Shown: positions 26,498 to 36,015, counted from the stretch's first letter. The stretch: DNA of 64,000 nt from Metabacillus mangrovi (GCF_009711125.1 NZ_WMIB01000001.1:1-64000); one strand, 5' to 3'. Translations and numbers: made by a program. Notes: generated by a model not told the origin, from the letters alone.

Positions 26498-26676
26498 TAT
26501 GGGGAAAGTAGAGGGGTCAAGCGTGACGGCAGAGCGGGATGCTGAACGAAACACTATACACTGTAAAGTATATACTCACCCGCGGGACACAGCGGTTTGG
26601 AAGCAAAAGTTCTGCCTGCCAGCCTGAAACTGCGACGATTTTGGAGGAAACGGGCCAAACAGGCAGAATGACTGGC
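26498..26676 (+). other. recA-rny intergenic stretch with long inverted repeat
   Basis: No gene is visible; B. subtilis has pbpX here and this genome does not. TTCTGCCTG (26610-26618) and CAGGCAGAA (26660-26668) form a perfect 9-bp inverted repeat around 41 bases. TATAC/GTATA (about 26562-26580) is a smaller one. Confidence 0.45.
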
Positions 26677-26705
26677 TTGACAAGTATTTTTTACAACTAT
26701 ACAAT
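26677..26705 (+). promoter_or_regulatory. rny promoter
   Basis: Consensus TTGACA (26677-26682), a 17-bp spacer and TACAAT (26700-26705). It implies a leader of about 200 bases before rny. Confidence 0.8.
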
Positions 26706-26752
26706 GAAATTGTGTATTTTGTTTTATTTTTAGTATTTTTTAACAAAGGCTT

Positions 26753-26806
26753 GATGATTTTGGCTAAAGCAACTTTTGATTGCTTTTAGCTTCAACTAAA
26801 ATCATC
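26753..26806 (+). other. Nested hairpin in the rny leader
   Basis: An outer 9-bp stem GATGATTTT/AAAATCATC (26753-26761, 26798-26806) encloses an inner stem GCTAAAGCAA with TTGCTTTTAGC (one bulge). No T tract follows, so it is not a terminator. It would sit in the 5' leader of the RNase Y mRNA and could serve autoregulation or protect the 5' end. Confidence 0.55.
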
Positions 26807-26906
26807 CTGAAAAAAACTTGTGCAGTATATTGAGGAAATCTTTGAAACAATGTACGTGCCGACACATTATTTGCAAGTAATGTTCATAGCAAGAGGAGGT
26901 GAGATA

Positions 26907-28466
26907 ATGGACGCAACACTTATCATCTCCATTTTGCTTGGCCTAATCGTAGGTGTCGTTGTTGGCTATTTTGTTCGCAAATCGATTGCTGAAGCGAAGA
27001 TTGCCGGTGCAAGAAGTGCAGCCGAGCAAATTCTTGATGAAGGAAAACGCGAAGCTGAAGCAGCTAAGAAAGAAGCGATGCTTGAAGCGAAAGATGAGAT
27101 TCACAAGCTTCGAACGGATGCCGAACAAGAAATTCGTGATCGTCGAAACGAGCTGCAAAAACAGGAAAACCGATTGTTGCAAAAAGAGGAAAACCTTGAC
27201 CGGAAAGATGACTCCCTGGATAAAAGGGAAGGCATTCTGGACCGCAAGGAAAGCTCTTTAGCTGAAAGACAACAACATATTGAAGAGACGGAAAGCAAAG
27301 TGGATGAGATGATTCGCAGGCAGCAGTTAGAACTTGAGCGGGTATCTGGCCTATCAAGGGATTCTGCCAGACAGATCATTCTTGACAAGGTAGAAAATGA
27401 GCTTTCCCATGATCTCGCTGTCATGATTAAGGAGAGCGAGACCCGTGCGAAGGAAGAAGCGGATAAACGGGCAAAAGAGATTCTTTCACTGGCCCTGCAG
27501 CGCTGTGCTGCAGACCATGTGGCAGAAACGACAGTATCCGTTGTCAACCTTCCGAATGATGAAATGAAAGGCCGCATCATCGGGAGGGAAGGACGCAACA
27601 TCCGGACGCTGGAAACTCTTACGGGTATTGATTTGATTATCGATGATACTCCGGAAGCAGTTATCCTCTCAGGCTTCGATCCGATCCGAAGGGAGACGGC
27701 AAGAATTGCCCTGGACAAGCTCGTTCAGGATGGCCGTATTCATCCTGCCCGGATTGAGGAGATGGTTGAGAAGTCCCGCCGTGAAGTTGATGAGTTCATC
27801 CGGGAAACCGGGGAACAAACAACATTTGAAGTCGGTGTGCATGGCCTTCATCCGGATCTGATCAAAATTCTCGGCCGTCTGAAATTCAGAACGAGTTACG
27901 GCCAGAATGTTCTGAAGCATTCGATGGAGGTAGCTTACCTTTCAGGACTGATGGCGGCAGAGCTTGGAGAAGATGTTACGCTCGCCAAACGGGCAGGTCT
28001 TCTTCATGATATCGGAAAAGCAATCGATCATGAAGTGGAAGGAAGCCACGTCGAGATCGGCGTTGAGCTGGCCGGCAAGTATAAGGAGCATCCGGTAGTT
28101 ATCAACAGCATCGCTTCCCACCATGGAGATCAGGAGCCGACTTCGATCATCGCGGTCATTGTCGCTGCTGCTGATGCATTATCTGCTGCAAGACCTGGTG
28201 CAAGAAGCGAGACGCTTGAGAACTACATCCGCCGTCTTGAAAAGCTTGAGGAGATTTCCGAGTCTTATGAAGGCGTGGAAAAATCCTTTGCTATTCAGGC
28301 TGGCCGCGAGGTACGGATCATGGTCAAACCGGACAGCATCGATGACCTTCAGGCCCACAGACTGGCGCGTGATATCCGGAAGAGGATCGAGGAAGAACTC
28401 GATTATCCGGGCCACATCAAAGTCACTGTCATAAGAGAAACAAGAGCTGTTGAATACGCAAAATAA
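26907..28466 (+). CDS. rny: Ribonuclease Y
   Basis: A 519-residue membrane-anchored endoribonuclease that initiates mRNA decay in Bacillus. An N-terminal helix (about 5-25) anchors it, a long coiled coil follows (25-190), then a KH RNA-binding domain (about 210-270, with [15 protein letters not shown]) and an HD domain (about 335-430, with [12 protein letters not shown]). The start is ATG 26907 after GAGGAGGTGA; an in-frame TTG at 26820 has no ribosome site. Length and domains match B. subtilis. The Ric complex member RicA, encoded at 37912, modulates RNase Y. Confidence 0.97.
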   Translation: MDATLIISILLGLIVGVVVGYFVRKSIAEAKIAGARSAAEQILDEGKREAEAAKKEAMLEAKDEIHKLRTDAEQEIRDRRNELQKQENRLLQKEENLDRKDDSLDKREGILDRKESSLAERQQHIEETESKVDEMIRRQQLELERVSGLSRDSARQIILDKVENELSHDLAVMIKESETRAKEEADKRAKEILSLALQRCAADHVAETTVSVVNLPNDEMKGRIIGREGRNIRTLETLTGIDLIIDDTPEAVILSGFDPIRRETARIALDKLVQDGRIHPARIEEMVEKSRREVDEFIRETGEQTTFEVGVHGLHPDLIKILGRLKFRTSYGQNVLKHSMEVAYLSGLMAAELGEDVTLAKRAGLLHDIGKAIDHEVEGSHVEIGVELAGKYKEHPVVINSIASHHGDQEPTSIIAVIVAAADALSAARPGARSETLENYIRRLEKLEEISESYEGVEKSFAIQAGREVRIMVKPDSIDDLQAHRLARDIRKRIEEELDYPGHIKVTVIRETRAVEYAK

Positions 28467-28503
28467 CCCTTTCTGCAGCTTTAAACAAATGCAGGTGAGG
28501 GCA

Positions 28504-28541
28504 AAATAAAGCGGTGCATTGCGCCGCTTTATTTTTTTTTC
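28504..28541 (+). terminator. Terminator after rny
   Basis: A 14-bp stem (28504-28517 with 28521-28534, one G-T pair), a three-base loop and a long T run. Confidence 0.92.
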
Positions 28542-28564
28542 AATCCCCTTAGGAAAGGAATCAA

Positions 28565-29362
28565 ATGATGAAACTATTGTTTATTGGAGATATTGTCGGA
28601 TCACCGGGACGGGAAATGCTGAAAACCTATTTGCCAAGACTGAAATCAAGTTACCGCCCCGACTGCACAATCGTGAATGGAGAGAATGCAGCCCACGGAA
28701 AAGGACTCACTGAAAAAAACTTCCATGAGCTTGTGGAAGCGGGTGCCCAGGTGGTTACAATGGGGAACCATACGTGGGATAAAAGGGAAATAACAGACTA
28801 CATAGATAAGACTCCAAATTTGATCAGGCCGGCTAATTATCCAGAAGGGACTCCTGGTAAGGGCATGTTTTTTCAAAAAATGGGTAATAAAGAAATAGCC
28901 GTGATAAACCTGCAGGGACGCACCTTTCTGCCGGCCATTGACTGTCCTTTCAGAAAAGCGGATGAACTTGTAGAAGAGGCAAGAAAGAGAACACCCTATA
29001 TTTTTGTGGATTTCCATGCAGAAGCGACGAGTGAGAAGCAGGCTATGGGATGGTATCTTGACGGAAGAGTATCAGCAGTAGTCGGAACTCATACGCATGT
29101 GCAGACCGCCGATGAAAGAGTTTTGGCAAAGGGAACCGCCTATATCTCGGATGCAGGGATGACCGGTCCATATGATGGCGTGCTGGGAGTTGCCCAGGAA
29201 CCGGTGATCAGGCGCTTCTTAACCAGTCTTCCAGCAAGGTTTGACGTAGCGGAAGGAAGAACCCAGCTATGCGGGGCAGTCATTACTCTGGATAGCAAAA
29301 CAGGGATGGCGCAGTCGATTAAACGGATTTTAATCAATGATGACCATCCATATTTTGATTGA
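28565..29362 (+). CDS. ymdB: Calcineurin-like phosphodiesterase YmdB
   Basis: A 265-residue metallophosphoesterase of the YmdB family, which cleaves 2',3'-cAMP and affects biofilm, motility and nanotube-linked behaviour in B. subtilis. The metal ligands lie in FIGDIVG, NGENAAHGKG, MGNHTWDKRE, DFHAEATSEK and GTHTHVQTAD, all present. AGGAAAGG precedes ATG 28565; the next codon is also ATG (28568), which would give the 264 residues seen in B. subtilis. rny-ymdB-spoVS is the standard order; a strong terminator after rny makes ymdB partly independent. Confidence 0.94.
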   Translation: MMKLLFIGDIVGSPGREMLKTYLPRLKSSYRPDCTIVNGENAAHGKGLTEKNFHELVEAGAQVVTMGNHTWDKREITDYIDKTPNLIRPANYPEGTPGKGMFFQKMGNKEIAVINLQGRTFLPAIDCPFRKADELVEEARKRTPYIFVDFHAEATSEKQAMGWYLDGRVSAVVGTHTHVQTADERVLAKGTAYISDAGMTGPYDGVLGVAQEPVIRRFLTSLPARFDVAEGRTQLCGAVITLDSKTGMAQSIKRILINDDHPYFD

Positions 29363-29473
29363 ATTTTTCGAAAAAACGGCTGTTAAGGCAGGAATACCAC
29401 TTTGCACTAGTGAATATAAGTAGTATTGGAATGAATAGCCAATTGTTCAAAGTGAAGGGGATGCGTTTTGAAC

Positions 29474-29498
29474 AGGATTTACCAGCGGTTGGCCCAAT
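29474..29498 (+). promoter_or_regulatory. Possible sigma-H promoter for spoVS
   Basis: AGGATTT (29474-29480), 14 bases, then CAAT (29495-29498; consensus GAAT). spoVS is sigma-H dependent in B. subtilis. The -10 has a mismatch, so this is tentative. Confidence 0.25.
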
Positions 29499-29541
29499 GA
29501 TCTTCTGCGATCCTTGGAAATGAATAAGGGGGAAAACAGTA

Positions 29542-29802
29542 ATGGAAATATTAAAAGTTTCAGCCAAGTCCAATCCTAATTCCGTAGCTGGAGCACTTGC
29601 AGGAGTTCTCCGTGAACGCGGAAACGCTGAAATCCAGGCAATCGGAGCGGGTGCACTTAACCAGGCAGTGAAAGCGGTAGCGATTGCAAGAGGTTTTGTA
29701 GCCCCTAGCGGAGTCGATTTAATTTGTATTCCGGCATTTACTGATATTTTGATTGATGGCGAAGAACGGACAGCGATCAAGCTGATTGTAGAACCGCGCT
29801 GA
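29542..29802 (+). CDS. spoVS: Stage V sporulation protein S
   Basis: An 86-residue Alba-like protein needed for stage V of sporulation in B. subtilis, probably nucleic-acid binding. The chain from MEILKVSAKSNPNSVAGAL to LIVEPR matches the very conserved family along its full length. The ribosome site is AAGGGGGAA. A 180-base gap separates it from ymdB, so it is probably transcribed on its own. Confidence 0.97.
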   Translation: MEILKVSAKSNPNSVAGALAGVLRERGNAEIQAIGAGALNQAVKAVAIARGFVAPSGVDLICIPAFTDILIDGEERTAIKLIVEPR

Positions 29803-29804
29803 AT

Positions 29805-29887
29805 AAATAAGGGAGGCTGACCGGCTACGGCATGACCATACCGCCAAACGGCATGGACATGCTGTGGGTTCGGCGGCCTCTTTATTT
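29805..29887 (+). other. Structured intergenic RNA between spoVS and the dipeptidase
   Basis: An outer 12-bp stem with a one-base bulge (29805-29817 with 29876-29887) is extended by CCG/CGG (29821-29823, 29871-29873). It encloses two smaller hairpins, one of them GCAT/ATGC at about 29851-29862. It may be the spoVS terminator, but the T-rich part lies inside the stem, and the branched interior is unusual for one. Confidence 0.5.
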
Positions 29888-29923
29888 ATATAAGAGAACA
29901 GCGGTTTGGATAAGGAGACAGGG

Positions 29924-30847
29924 ATGCTGAAAATCTTTGATGCACATTGCGACATGCTCCTCAAACTATGGCAGAATCCGGCGGCCGATCCTTGGGATGG
30001 TGCCGGTCTTCATACCAATTTAAAGAAAATGGTTTCACATGGTGCCAAAATCCAGTCAATGGCTGTTTTTGCACCGCCCGAACTGCCGCTTGTTGATGCG
30101 TATCGGGCTGCCGAAGCCCAGATTCAAATTCTTAAAGACAAAATTCTCAAACATCATCCGCAATTTAAGCTGATCACTTCAAAAAACCAGGCAGATCAGC
30201 TGAAAAATGATGAAATCGGCCTGATTCTTGCTCTTGAAGGGTGTGACTGCCTCGGTCACCAGCCGGAAAAAGCCGCCGTTTTCCATAACCAGGGTGTAAG
30301 AATTTTTAACCTGACCTGGAACTATGCTAACTTTTTTGCAGATGGAGCTCTTGAAACACGGAATGCAGGACTCAGCAAATATGGAGAAAAGCTTGCAGAA
30401 GCGATTGGGGAGCTCGGCGGATGGATTGATGTATCTCATCTGAATGAAAGAAGCTTCTGGGACGTCCTTGAGAAGGGGAAGCATGTAGCAGCCACCCATT
30501 CCAATTGCCATGCTCTAATGCCGCATCCGAGAAACCTCAGAGATTCTCAGATTCAGGCGCTTATTGAAAGGGATGCTCCGATTGGCATCACCTTTGTTCC
30601 TGATTTTACAAGCAGGCAAAAGCCATCGATCGCAAAGCTTCTTCTGCACCTTGAACACATTTGTTCGCTGGGGGGAGCACATCACGCAGGCTTTGGGTCC
30701 GATTTTGACGGAATCGAAGAAACCATTCCCGGATTGGGCGGATATGAAGAATACGATCACCTGCTGAACGAGTTGTACAAAAGATATCCGGCAGATCTTG
30801 CGGATGGATTCGTATACAGGAACTTTGCGGACCGAATTCCATTTTAA
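29924..30847 (+). CDS. Membrane dipeptidase (peptidase family M19)
   Basis: A 307-residue zinc peptidase of the renal dipeptidase type. The first metal motif HxD is in FDAHCDML near the N-terminus; HSNCHALMPHPRN and the late DFDG segment supply further conserved sites. M19 enzymes cut dipeptides, including D-amino-acid ones. The start is ATG 29924, six bases after AGGAG; the in-frame TTG at 29906 is rejected. It is absent from this place in B. subtilis but is often next to the kor genes in other Bacillaceae, which suggests joint use in amino acid breakdown. Confidence 0.88.
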   Translation: MLKIFDAHCDMLLKLWQNPAADPWDGAGLHTNLKKMVSHGAKIQSMAVFAPPELPLVDAYRAAEAQIQILKDKILKHHPQFKLITSKNQADQLKNDEIGLILALEGCDCLGHQPEKAAVFHNQGVRIFNLTWNYANFFADGALETRNAGLSKYGEKLAEAIGELGGWIDVSHLNERSFWDVLEKGKHVAATHSNCHALMPHPRNLRDSQIQALIERDAPIGITFVPDFTSRQKPSIAKLLLHLEHICSLGGAHHAGFGSDFDGIEETIPGLGGYEEYDHLLNELYKRYPADLADGFVYRNFADRIPF

Positions 30848-30872
30848 TTTTTCGGAAAAATTAAAAAACTTG

Positions 30873-30901
30873 TTGAGGTTTATCCTTTGCAAAGCTAAAA
30901 T
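30873..30901 (+). promoter_or_regulatory. korA promoter with cre-like site
   Basis: TTGAGG (30873-30878), a 17-bp spacer and TAAAAT (30896-30901). TGAAAGCGTTTCGT at 30901-30914 matches the left two thirds of the CcpA site TGWAANCGNTNWCA but fails at the last three positions. It lies just past the -10, a usual place for CcpA repression. Confidence 0.5.
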
Positions 30902-30944
30902 GAAAGCGTTTCGTACATAAAGCGAAAGAGAAGGGGGTCAATGG

Positions 30945-32684
30945 ATGATTCATCAGCTGTCATGGAAAGTCGGCGGCCAGCAGGGAGAAGGGATTGAATC
31001 GACAGGAGAGGTTTTTTCCGTCGCTTTGAACAGGCTGGGCTATTATTTATATGGATACAGGCATTTTTCTTCGAGAATTAAAGGAGGCCATACAAATAAC
31101 AAGATCCGGGTCAGTACGTCTCAGGTCAGGGCGATCTCTGATGATTTGGATATCCTGGTCGCTTTTGATCAGGAAACGATTGACGTGAATGCGGAAGAAT
31201 TGAAAAAAGACGGCATAATCCTCGCTGATTCGAAGTTCGATCCGGTCCTGCCGAATCCGGAAACGGCCGTTCTTTATGCTATCCCGTTTACAGACCTGGC
31301 AGCTGAGCTTGGAACCCCGCTTATGAAAAATATGGTGGCGATTGGTGCAACGAGTGCGATTCTGGACTTGGATCCTTCCGATTTTTATGAAGTCGTAGAG
31401 GAGATTTATGGACGGAAAGGCCCGAAGATCGTCAATATGAACATGATGGCCATACAAAAAGGAGCGTCTTATTTACAGGAGGAGCTTACCTTTAGCAGAA
31501 AAGATCTCTTTTTAGAAAAGGCAGTCAAGAAAAAGCGCATGTTCATGATCGGAAATGATGCCATTGCACTCGGGGCACTGGCAGGCGGAGCGAGATTTAT
31601 GGCTGCCTATCCGATTACACCTGCTTCAGAGATCATGGAATATTTAATCAAAAAACTTCCGGACTTCGGCGGGGCTGTTATCCAGACAGAAGATGAAATT
31701 GCCGCCTGCACGATGGCAATCGGTGCAAATTATGCCGGGACGAGGACGTTCACCGCTTCAGCAGGACCCGGCCTCTCTTTGATGATGGAAGCAATCGGTC
31801 TCGCAGGCATTACGGAAACGCCGCTTGTAATCGTAGATACCCAGAGGGGCGGGCCGAGTACCGGCTTGCCGACAAAGCAGGAGCAATCTGATCTGATGGC
31901 CATGATTTACGGTACACATGGTGAGATACCCAAAATCGTGATGGCGCCGAGCACAGTCCAGGAAGCCTTTTATGATACTGTAGAGGCTTTTAACTTAGCT
32001 GAAGAATTCCAATGCCCTGTAATCCTCCTTTCCGACCTGCAGCTTTCCCTTGGCAAACAGACAGTCGAGCCCCTCGAGTATAAGCATGTACAGATCAGGA
32101 GGGGAGCCCTGATTGAAGAGAACGGTATTCCTGAACAGACTGGAAAGCAGTATTTTAAACGCTATGAAAATACCGTTTCCGGTGTCTCTCCGCGCGTCCT
32201 TCCGGGAATGAAGAACGGCATTCATCATGTGACAGGGGTCGAGCATGATGAGACTGGAAAGCCTTCTGAGGCAGCCCCGAACCGGCAGCTTCAAATGGAC
32301 AAAAGATTCCGGAAGATGGAGAATCTCGTTTTTCCGGTCCCGGTTTACAAAAATGTTAAGCATGCAAACGCTGATCTGCTGCTGGTCGGCTTTAATTCCA
32401 CAAGGGGTGTGATCGAAGAAGTGATGGTGAGGCTCGAGGAGGAGGGAATCACGGCCAATCATGCCCATATCCGTCTCCTGCATCCGTTTCCTGCGGCTGA
32501 ATTTTCCGCGATTGCCTCTTCAGCTGGACGTGTGGTTGTCATAGAAAACAATGCGACGGGCCAGCTCGCAAATATCATTAAGATGAATGCAGACTGCCGT
32601 GAAAAAGTGGTAAGCATTTTGAAATACGATGGGAACCCGTTTTTGCCAGGTGAAGTGTATGAAAAATGCAGGGAGCTGATCTGA
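30945..32684 (+). CDS. korA: 2-oxoacid:ferredoxin oxidoreductase, alpha subunit (gamma-alpha fusion)
   Basis: A 579-residue fused subunit. Residues 1-190 are the gamma domain (GGQQGEGIESTG); 200-579 form the alpha pyrimidine-binding domain (YPITPASEIMEYL, and PSTGLPTKQEQSDL). With KorB it oxidises 2-oxoglutarate or a related 2-oxoacid to its CoA thioester and reduces ferredoxin. AAGGGGGT precedes ATG 30945. The stop overlaps the korB start (TGATG). The exact 2-oxoacid cannot be read from the sequence. Confidence 0.92.
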   Translation: MIHQLSWKVGGQQGEGIESTGEVFSVALNRLGYYLYGYRHFSSRIKGGHTNNKIRVSTSQVRAISDDLDILVAFDQETIDVNAEELKKDGIILADSKFDPVLPNPETAVLYAIPFTDLAAELGTPLMKNMVAIGATSAILDLDPSDFYEVVEEIYGRKGPKIVNMNMMAIQKGASYLQEELTFSRKDLFLEKAVKKKRMFMIGNDAIALGALAGGARFMAAYPITPASEIMEYLIKKLPDFGGAVIQTEDEIAACTMAIGANYAGTRTFTASAGPGLSLMMEAIGLAGITETPLVIVDTQRGGPSTGLPTKQEQSDLMAMIYGTHGEIPKIVMAPSTVQEAFYDTVEAFNLAEEFQCPVILLSDLQLSLGKQTVEPLEYKHVQIRRGALIEENGIPEQTGKQYFKRYENTVSGVSPRVLPGMKNGIHHVTGVEHDETGKPSEAAPNRQLQMDKRFRKMENLVFPVPVYKNVKHANADLLLVGFNSTRGVIEEVMVRLEEEGITANHAHIRLLHPFPAAEFSAIASSAGRVVVIENNATGQLANIIKMNADCREKVVSILKYDGNPFLPGEVYEKCRELI

Positions 32685-33550
32685 TGGCTACTTTCAAAGA
32701 ATTCCGTAACGATGTCAAACCAAACTGGTGTCCGGGCTGCGGGGATTTCTCTGTTCAGGCAGCGATCCAGCGGGCTGCTGCCAATCAAGGGCTCGAGCCT
32801 GATCAGCTGGCTGTCATCTCTGGCATCGGCTGCTCCGGCAGGATTTCTGGCTATATCAACTCTTATGGCTTTCATGGGATACATGGCAGATCCCTTCCCA
32901 TTGCACAGGGGGTGAAGATGTCCAATCGTGATCTGACTGTCATCGCATCGGGCGGCGACGGGGACGGGTTTGCGATCGGCATGGGCCACACCATTCATGC
33001 GATGAGAAGAAACATTGATCTAACGTATATCGTGATGGACAACCAAATCTATGGACTGACTAAAGGTCAGACTTCCCCGAGGAGCGAAGCAGGATTTGTC
33101 ACGAAAAGCACACCAGGAGGATCCATTGAGCCGTCACTGTCCGTAATGGAGATGGCGCTGACAGCTGGAGCCACGTTTATTGCCCAAAGCTTCTCCACTG
33201 ATTTAAAAGATCTGACTTCTTTAATCGAGCAGGGCATCAGTCATAAAGGATTCTCGTTTATCAACGTGTTCAGCCCATGTGTCACTTATAATAAAATCAA
33301 CACATACGACTGGTTCAAAGAGAATCTGACAAAATTAAGCACGATTCCTGATTACGATCCATCAGACAGGGCAGGAGCTATGCAGACCCTCATGCGCCAC
33401 GATGGCCTGGTCACAGGCCTCATCTACCAGGACTCCGGGAGGGCCTCTTATCAGGAGCTGGTTAAAGGATACAGCGCAAGCCCGCTTGCCGGAGCGGATC
33501 TGGAATTGGGAGAAGAGGCTTTTAATCGTCTGACAGCTGAATTTATGTGA
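32684..33550 (+). CDS. korB: 2-oxoacid:ferredoxin oxidoreductase, beta subunit
   Basis: A 288-residue thiamine diphosphate-binding subunit. Cysteines C16 and C19 in NWCPGCGDF start the family's cluster-binding set; GGDGDGFAIGMGHT is the thiamine diphosphate/Mg site; IYGLTKGQTSPRS is the family signature. Its start ATG shares a base with the korA stop, so the subunits are made in equal amounts. The terminator that follows ends the operon before tdh. Confidence 0.93.
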   Translation: MATFKEFRNDVKPNWCPGCGDFSVQAAIQRAAANQGLEPDQLAVISGIGCSGRISGYINSYGFHGIHGRSLPIAQGVKMSNRDLTVIASGGDGDGFAIGMGHTIHAMRRNIDLTYIVMDNQIYGLTKGQTSPRSEAGFVTKSTPGGSIEPSLSVMEMALTAGATFIAQSFSTDLKDLTSLIEQGISHKGFSFINVFSPCVTYNKINTYDWFKENLTKLSTIPDYDPSDRAGAMQTLMRHDGLVTGLIYQDSGRASYQELVKGYSASPLAGADLELGEEAFNRLTAEFM

Positions 33551-33554
33551 ACCT

Positions 33555-33579
33555 GCGTCTTAAACAAAGGCGCTTTTTT
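33555..33579 (+). terminator. Terminator after korB
   Basis: Stem GCGTCTT/AAGGCGC (one G-T pair), a five-base loop and six T's. Confidence 0.75.
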
Positions 33580-33730
33580 CTTATTTCACGGCAAAACGAA
33601 AAAAATTTCTGTCTTTTTTCCCTCGATGGGCAGGTGTCTTTCTCGTGTGGACTGAACTATTTACAACACTCTTCTGGAATGATACGCTTTCAATGGTTAT
33701 ACAGTATGACTGGACAGGAGAGTGTTCACG

Positions 33731-34774
33731 TTGAACGGAAAAATGAAAGCGCTTGTAAAGCACCGTGAAGGATTTGGTGCCCAGCTGCAGATGGTTGACA
33801 TTCCTCACATAAAAGATGATGAAGTATTGATAAAGGTGAAAGCGACCTCCATATGCGGAACAGATGTCCATATTTACACGTGGGATCAATGGTCGCAGAG
33901 CAGGGTGAAGCCTCCCTATGTGTTCGGCCATGAGTTTTCGGGCGAGGTCGTAGAGATCGGAAGCAAAGTGACCAGTGTCGTCCCGGGTGACCATGTATCC
34001 GCAGAGACTCATCTCGTGTGCGGCCAGTGCCCTCAATGTCTGACTGGAAATGCACACATATGCAAGGATACGAAGATTATCGGTGTGGACACTAATGGCT
34101 GTTTTGCTGAATATGTGGCTCTTCCTGCATCCAACCTTTGGAAAAATCCGAAAGATATGCCCTGGGATACGGCCTCTATCCAGGAGCCGATGGGGAACGC
34201 AGTGCATACCGTCCTTGCAGGAGAAACAGCAGGTAAATCCATCGCCGTCATCGGATGCGGACCGATTGGCATTATGGCAGCAGGCGTTGCGAAAGCAGCA
34301 GGTGCCTCCCAAGTGATTGCGATTGATCTGAACAGCTACAGACTCGGCCTGGCCGAAGCGATGGGAGCCACAACACTTATTCATGCGGGAGAGACGGATC
34401 CCGTCCAGAGAGTCATGGAGCTGACTGGCGGGAACGGAGTGGATGTGGTCTGTGAAATGTCCGGACATCCGGTTGCGATGGACCAGGGCTTTAAAATGGT
34501 CACAAATGGCGGAAGAGTATCCATTCTCAGTCTGCCGGTGCAGCCTGTGCAAATCGATGTAACAAATGATATCGTATTTAAAGGGATTACCGTTCAGGGA
34601 ATCACCGGCCGTAAGATGTACGGAACATGGCAGCAGGTGTCAAATCTTTTGAAATCAGGCCAGGTTAAAACAGAACCTGTCATCACTCATCATCTGAAGC
34701 TGGAAGATTTTGAACAGGGCTTCGACCTGATGATCCAGGGCAAATGCGGAAAAGTTGTGCTTCAGCCATCATAA
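33731..34774 (+). CDS. tdh: L-threonine 3-dehydrogenase
   Basis: A 347-residue zinc-dependent medium-chain dehydrogenase that oxidises threonine to 2-amino-3-oxobutyrate with NAD. C42 in SICGTDVHIY and the GHEFSGEVVEIG segment hold the catalytic zinc; CGQCPQCLTGNAHIC binds the structural zinc; GCGPIGIMAAG is the Rossmann loop. The start is TTG 33731 after CAGGAGAG, giving the same 347 residues as B. subtilis Tdh. It lies 15 bases before kbl, whose enzyme takes the product. Confidence 0.95.
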   Translation: MNGKMKALVKHREGFGAQLQMVDIPHIKDDEVLIKVKATSICGTDVHIYTWDQWSQSRVKPPYVFGHEFSGEVVEIGSKVTSVVPGDHVSAETHLVCGQCPQCLTGNAHICKDTKIIGVDTNGCFAEYVALPASNLWKNPKDMPWDTASIQEPMGNAVHTVLAGETAGKSIAVIGCGPIGIMAAGVAKAAGASQVIAIDLNSYRLGLAEAMGATTLIHAGETDPVQRVMELTGGNGVDVVCEMSGHPVAMDQGFKMVTNGGRVSILSLPVQPVQIDVTNDIVFKGITVQGITGRKMYGTWQQVSNLLKSGQVKTEPVITHHLKLEDFEQGFDLMIQGKCGKVVLQPS

Positions 34775-34789
34775 ACAGGAGGGATTTCA

Positions 34790-35965
34790 ATGAAGGGCTT
34801 TGAATTTTTGCAAACAGAACTTGATGAAATGAAAACCCAGGGCACATTCAGAAAACTGGTACCGCTTCAATCCGAACAGGGATCAAAAGTAACCATTAAC
34901 GGGAAAGAAGTCATTCAGCTTTCATCCAACAACTACTTAGGGCTGACCTCTCATCCACGCCTGCGCAAGGCAGCAGTTGAGGCCGCAGAAAGGTACGGAG
35001 CAGGAACTGGCTCGGTCCGTACCATCGCGGGCACTTTTTCCATGCATGAGGAATTGGAAATTAAACTTGCCGAATTTAAGCATACTGAAGCAGCACTTGT
35101 TTTCCAGTCAGGCTTCACAACGAATCAGGGCGTTCTTTCTTCGATACTGACAGGAGAAGATGTGGTGATTTCTGATGCATTGAATCATGCATCGATCATA
35201 GACGGCATCCGCTTGACCAAAGCTGCTAGAAAAGTGTACAAGCATGTCGATATGGAAGACCTCGAGAGGGCGTTAAAGGAATCTGCCGGTTACCGCGTCC
35301 GCCTGATCGTCACAGATGGGGTTTTTTCCATGGATGGCAACATCGCACCGCTGCCTGAAATTGTGGAATTGGCCGAAAAATACGATGCGCTCGTAATGGT
35401 GGATGATGCCCATGCTTCGGGTGTACTCGGCAAGAATGGGAGAGGGACGGTTAACCACTTCGGACTTGACGGCCGCGTACATATTCAGGTCGGAACACTG
35501 AGCAAGGCGATCGGCGTACTTGGGGGCTATGTAGCCAGCACCCGCACATTGATCGACTACTTGATCCATAAAGGCCGCCCCTTCCTGTTCAGCACATCTC
35601 ACCCGCCGGCTGTGACAGCAGCGTGTACGGAGGCCATTGACGTTCTCCTTGAGGAGCCGGAACTGATTGAAACGCTGTGGGAAAACGCCCGTTTCTTTAA
35701 AGAGGGCCTGCAAAAGCTCGGTTTTGATACAGGAGTAAGCGAAACCCCTGTGACCCCGGTCATCGTAGGCGACGAAGCAAAATGCCACCAGTTCTCAGAC
35801 AAACTGCTCGAGTATGGGGTTTTTGCACAGGGAATCGCTTTCCCGACAGTCGCGAAAGGACAGGCACGGGTCAGAACAATCGTGACTGCCCAGCATTCCC
35901 GTGAAGAACTGCAGGAAGCACTGGATCTTTTTGAAAAAGCGGCTAAAGAACTTGATATTCTGTAA
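34790..35965 (+). CDS. kbl: Glycine C-acetyltransferase (2-amino-3-ketobutyrate CoA ligase)
   Basis: A 391-residue PLP enzyme that cleaves 2-amino-3-oxobutyrate with CoA into glycine and acetyl-CoA, the second step of threonine breakdown after Tdh. The PLP lysine is K239 in GTLSKAIG; other family marks are [13 protein letters not shown] and [10 protein letters not shown]. Ribosome site AGGAGGG. The tdh-kbl pair is conserved with B. subtilis and is closed by a terminator. Confidence 0.95.
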   Translation: MKGFEFLQTELDEMKTQGTFRKLVPLQSEQGSKVTINGKEVIQLSSNNYLGLTSHPRLRKAAVEAAERYGAGTGSVRTIAGTFSMHEELEIKLAEFKHTEAALVFQSGFTTNQGVLSSILTGEDVVISDALNHASIIDGIRLTKAARKVYKHVDMEDLERALKESAGYRVRLIVTDGVFSMDGNIAPLPEIVELAEKYDALVMVDDAHASGVLGKNGRGTVNHFGLDGRVHIQVGTLSKAIGVLGGYVASTRTLIDYLIHKGRPFLFSTSHPPAVTAACTEAIDVLLEEPELIETLWENARFFKEGLQKLGFDTGVSETPVTPVIVGDEAKCHQFSDKLLEYGVFAQGIAFPTVAKGQARVRTIVTAQHSREELQEALDLFEKAAKELDIL

Positions 35966-35966
35966 A

Positions 35967-35996
35967 AAGGAGAAGGCATCGCGCCTTCTCTTTTTA
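35967..35996 (+). terminator. Terminator after kbl
   Basis: Stem GAGAAGGC/GCCTTCTC with a five-base loop and T's, directly after the stop. Confidence 0.88.
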
Positions 35997-36015
35997 CTAG
36001 CAGGGGAGCGGTTTT

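Noticed and set aside
26820-26906. Longer RNase Y starting at TTG 26820
   Set aside because: It has no ribosome site, and it would place 29 extra residues before the membrane anchor. ATG 26907 follows GAGGAGGTGA.
33690-33705. CcpA site upstream of tdh (TGATACGCTTTCA)
   Set aside because: It is one base shorter than the consensus and matches well in the right half only.
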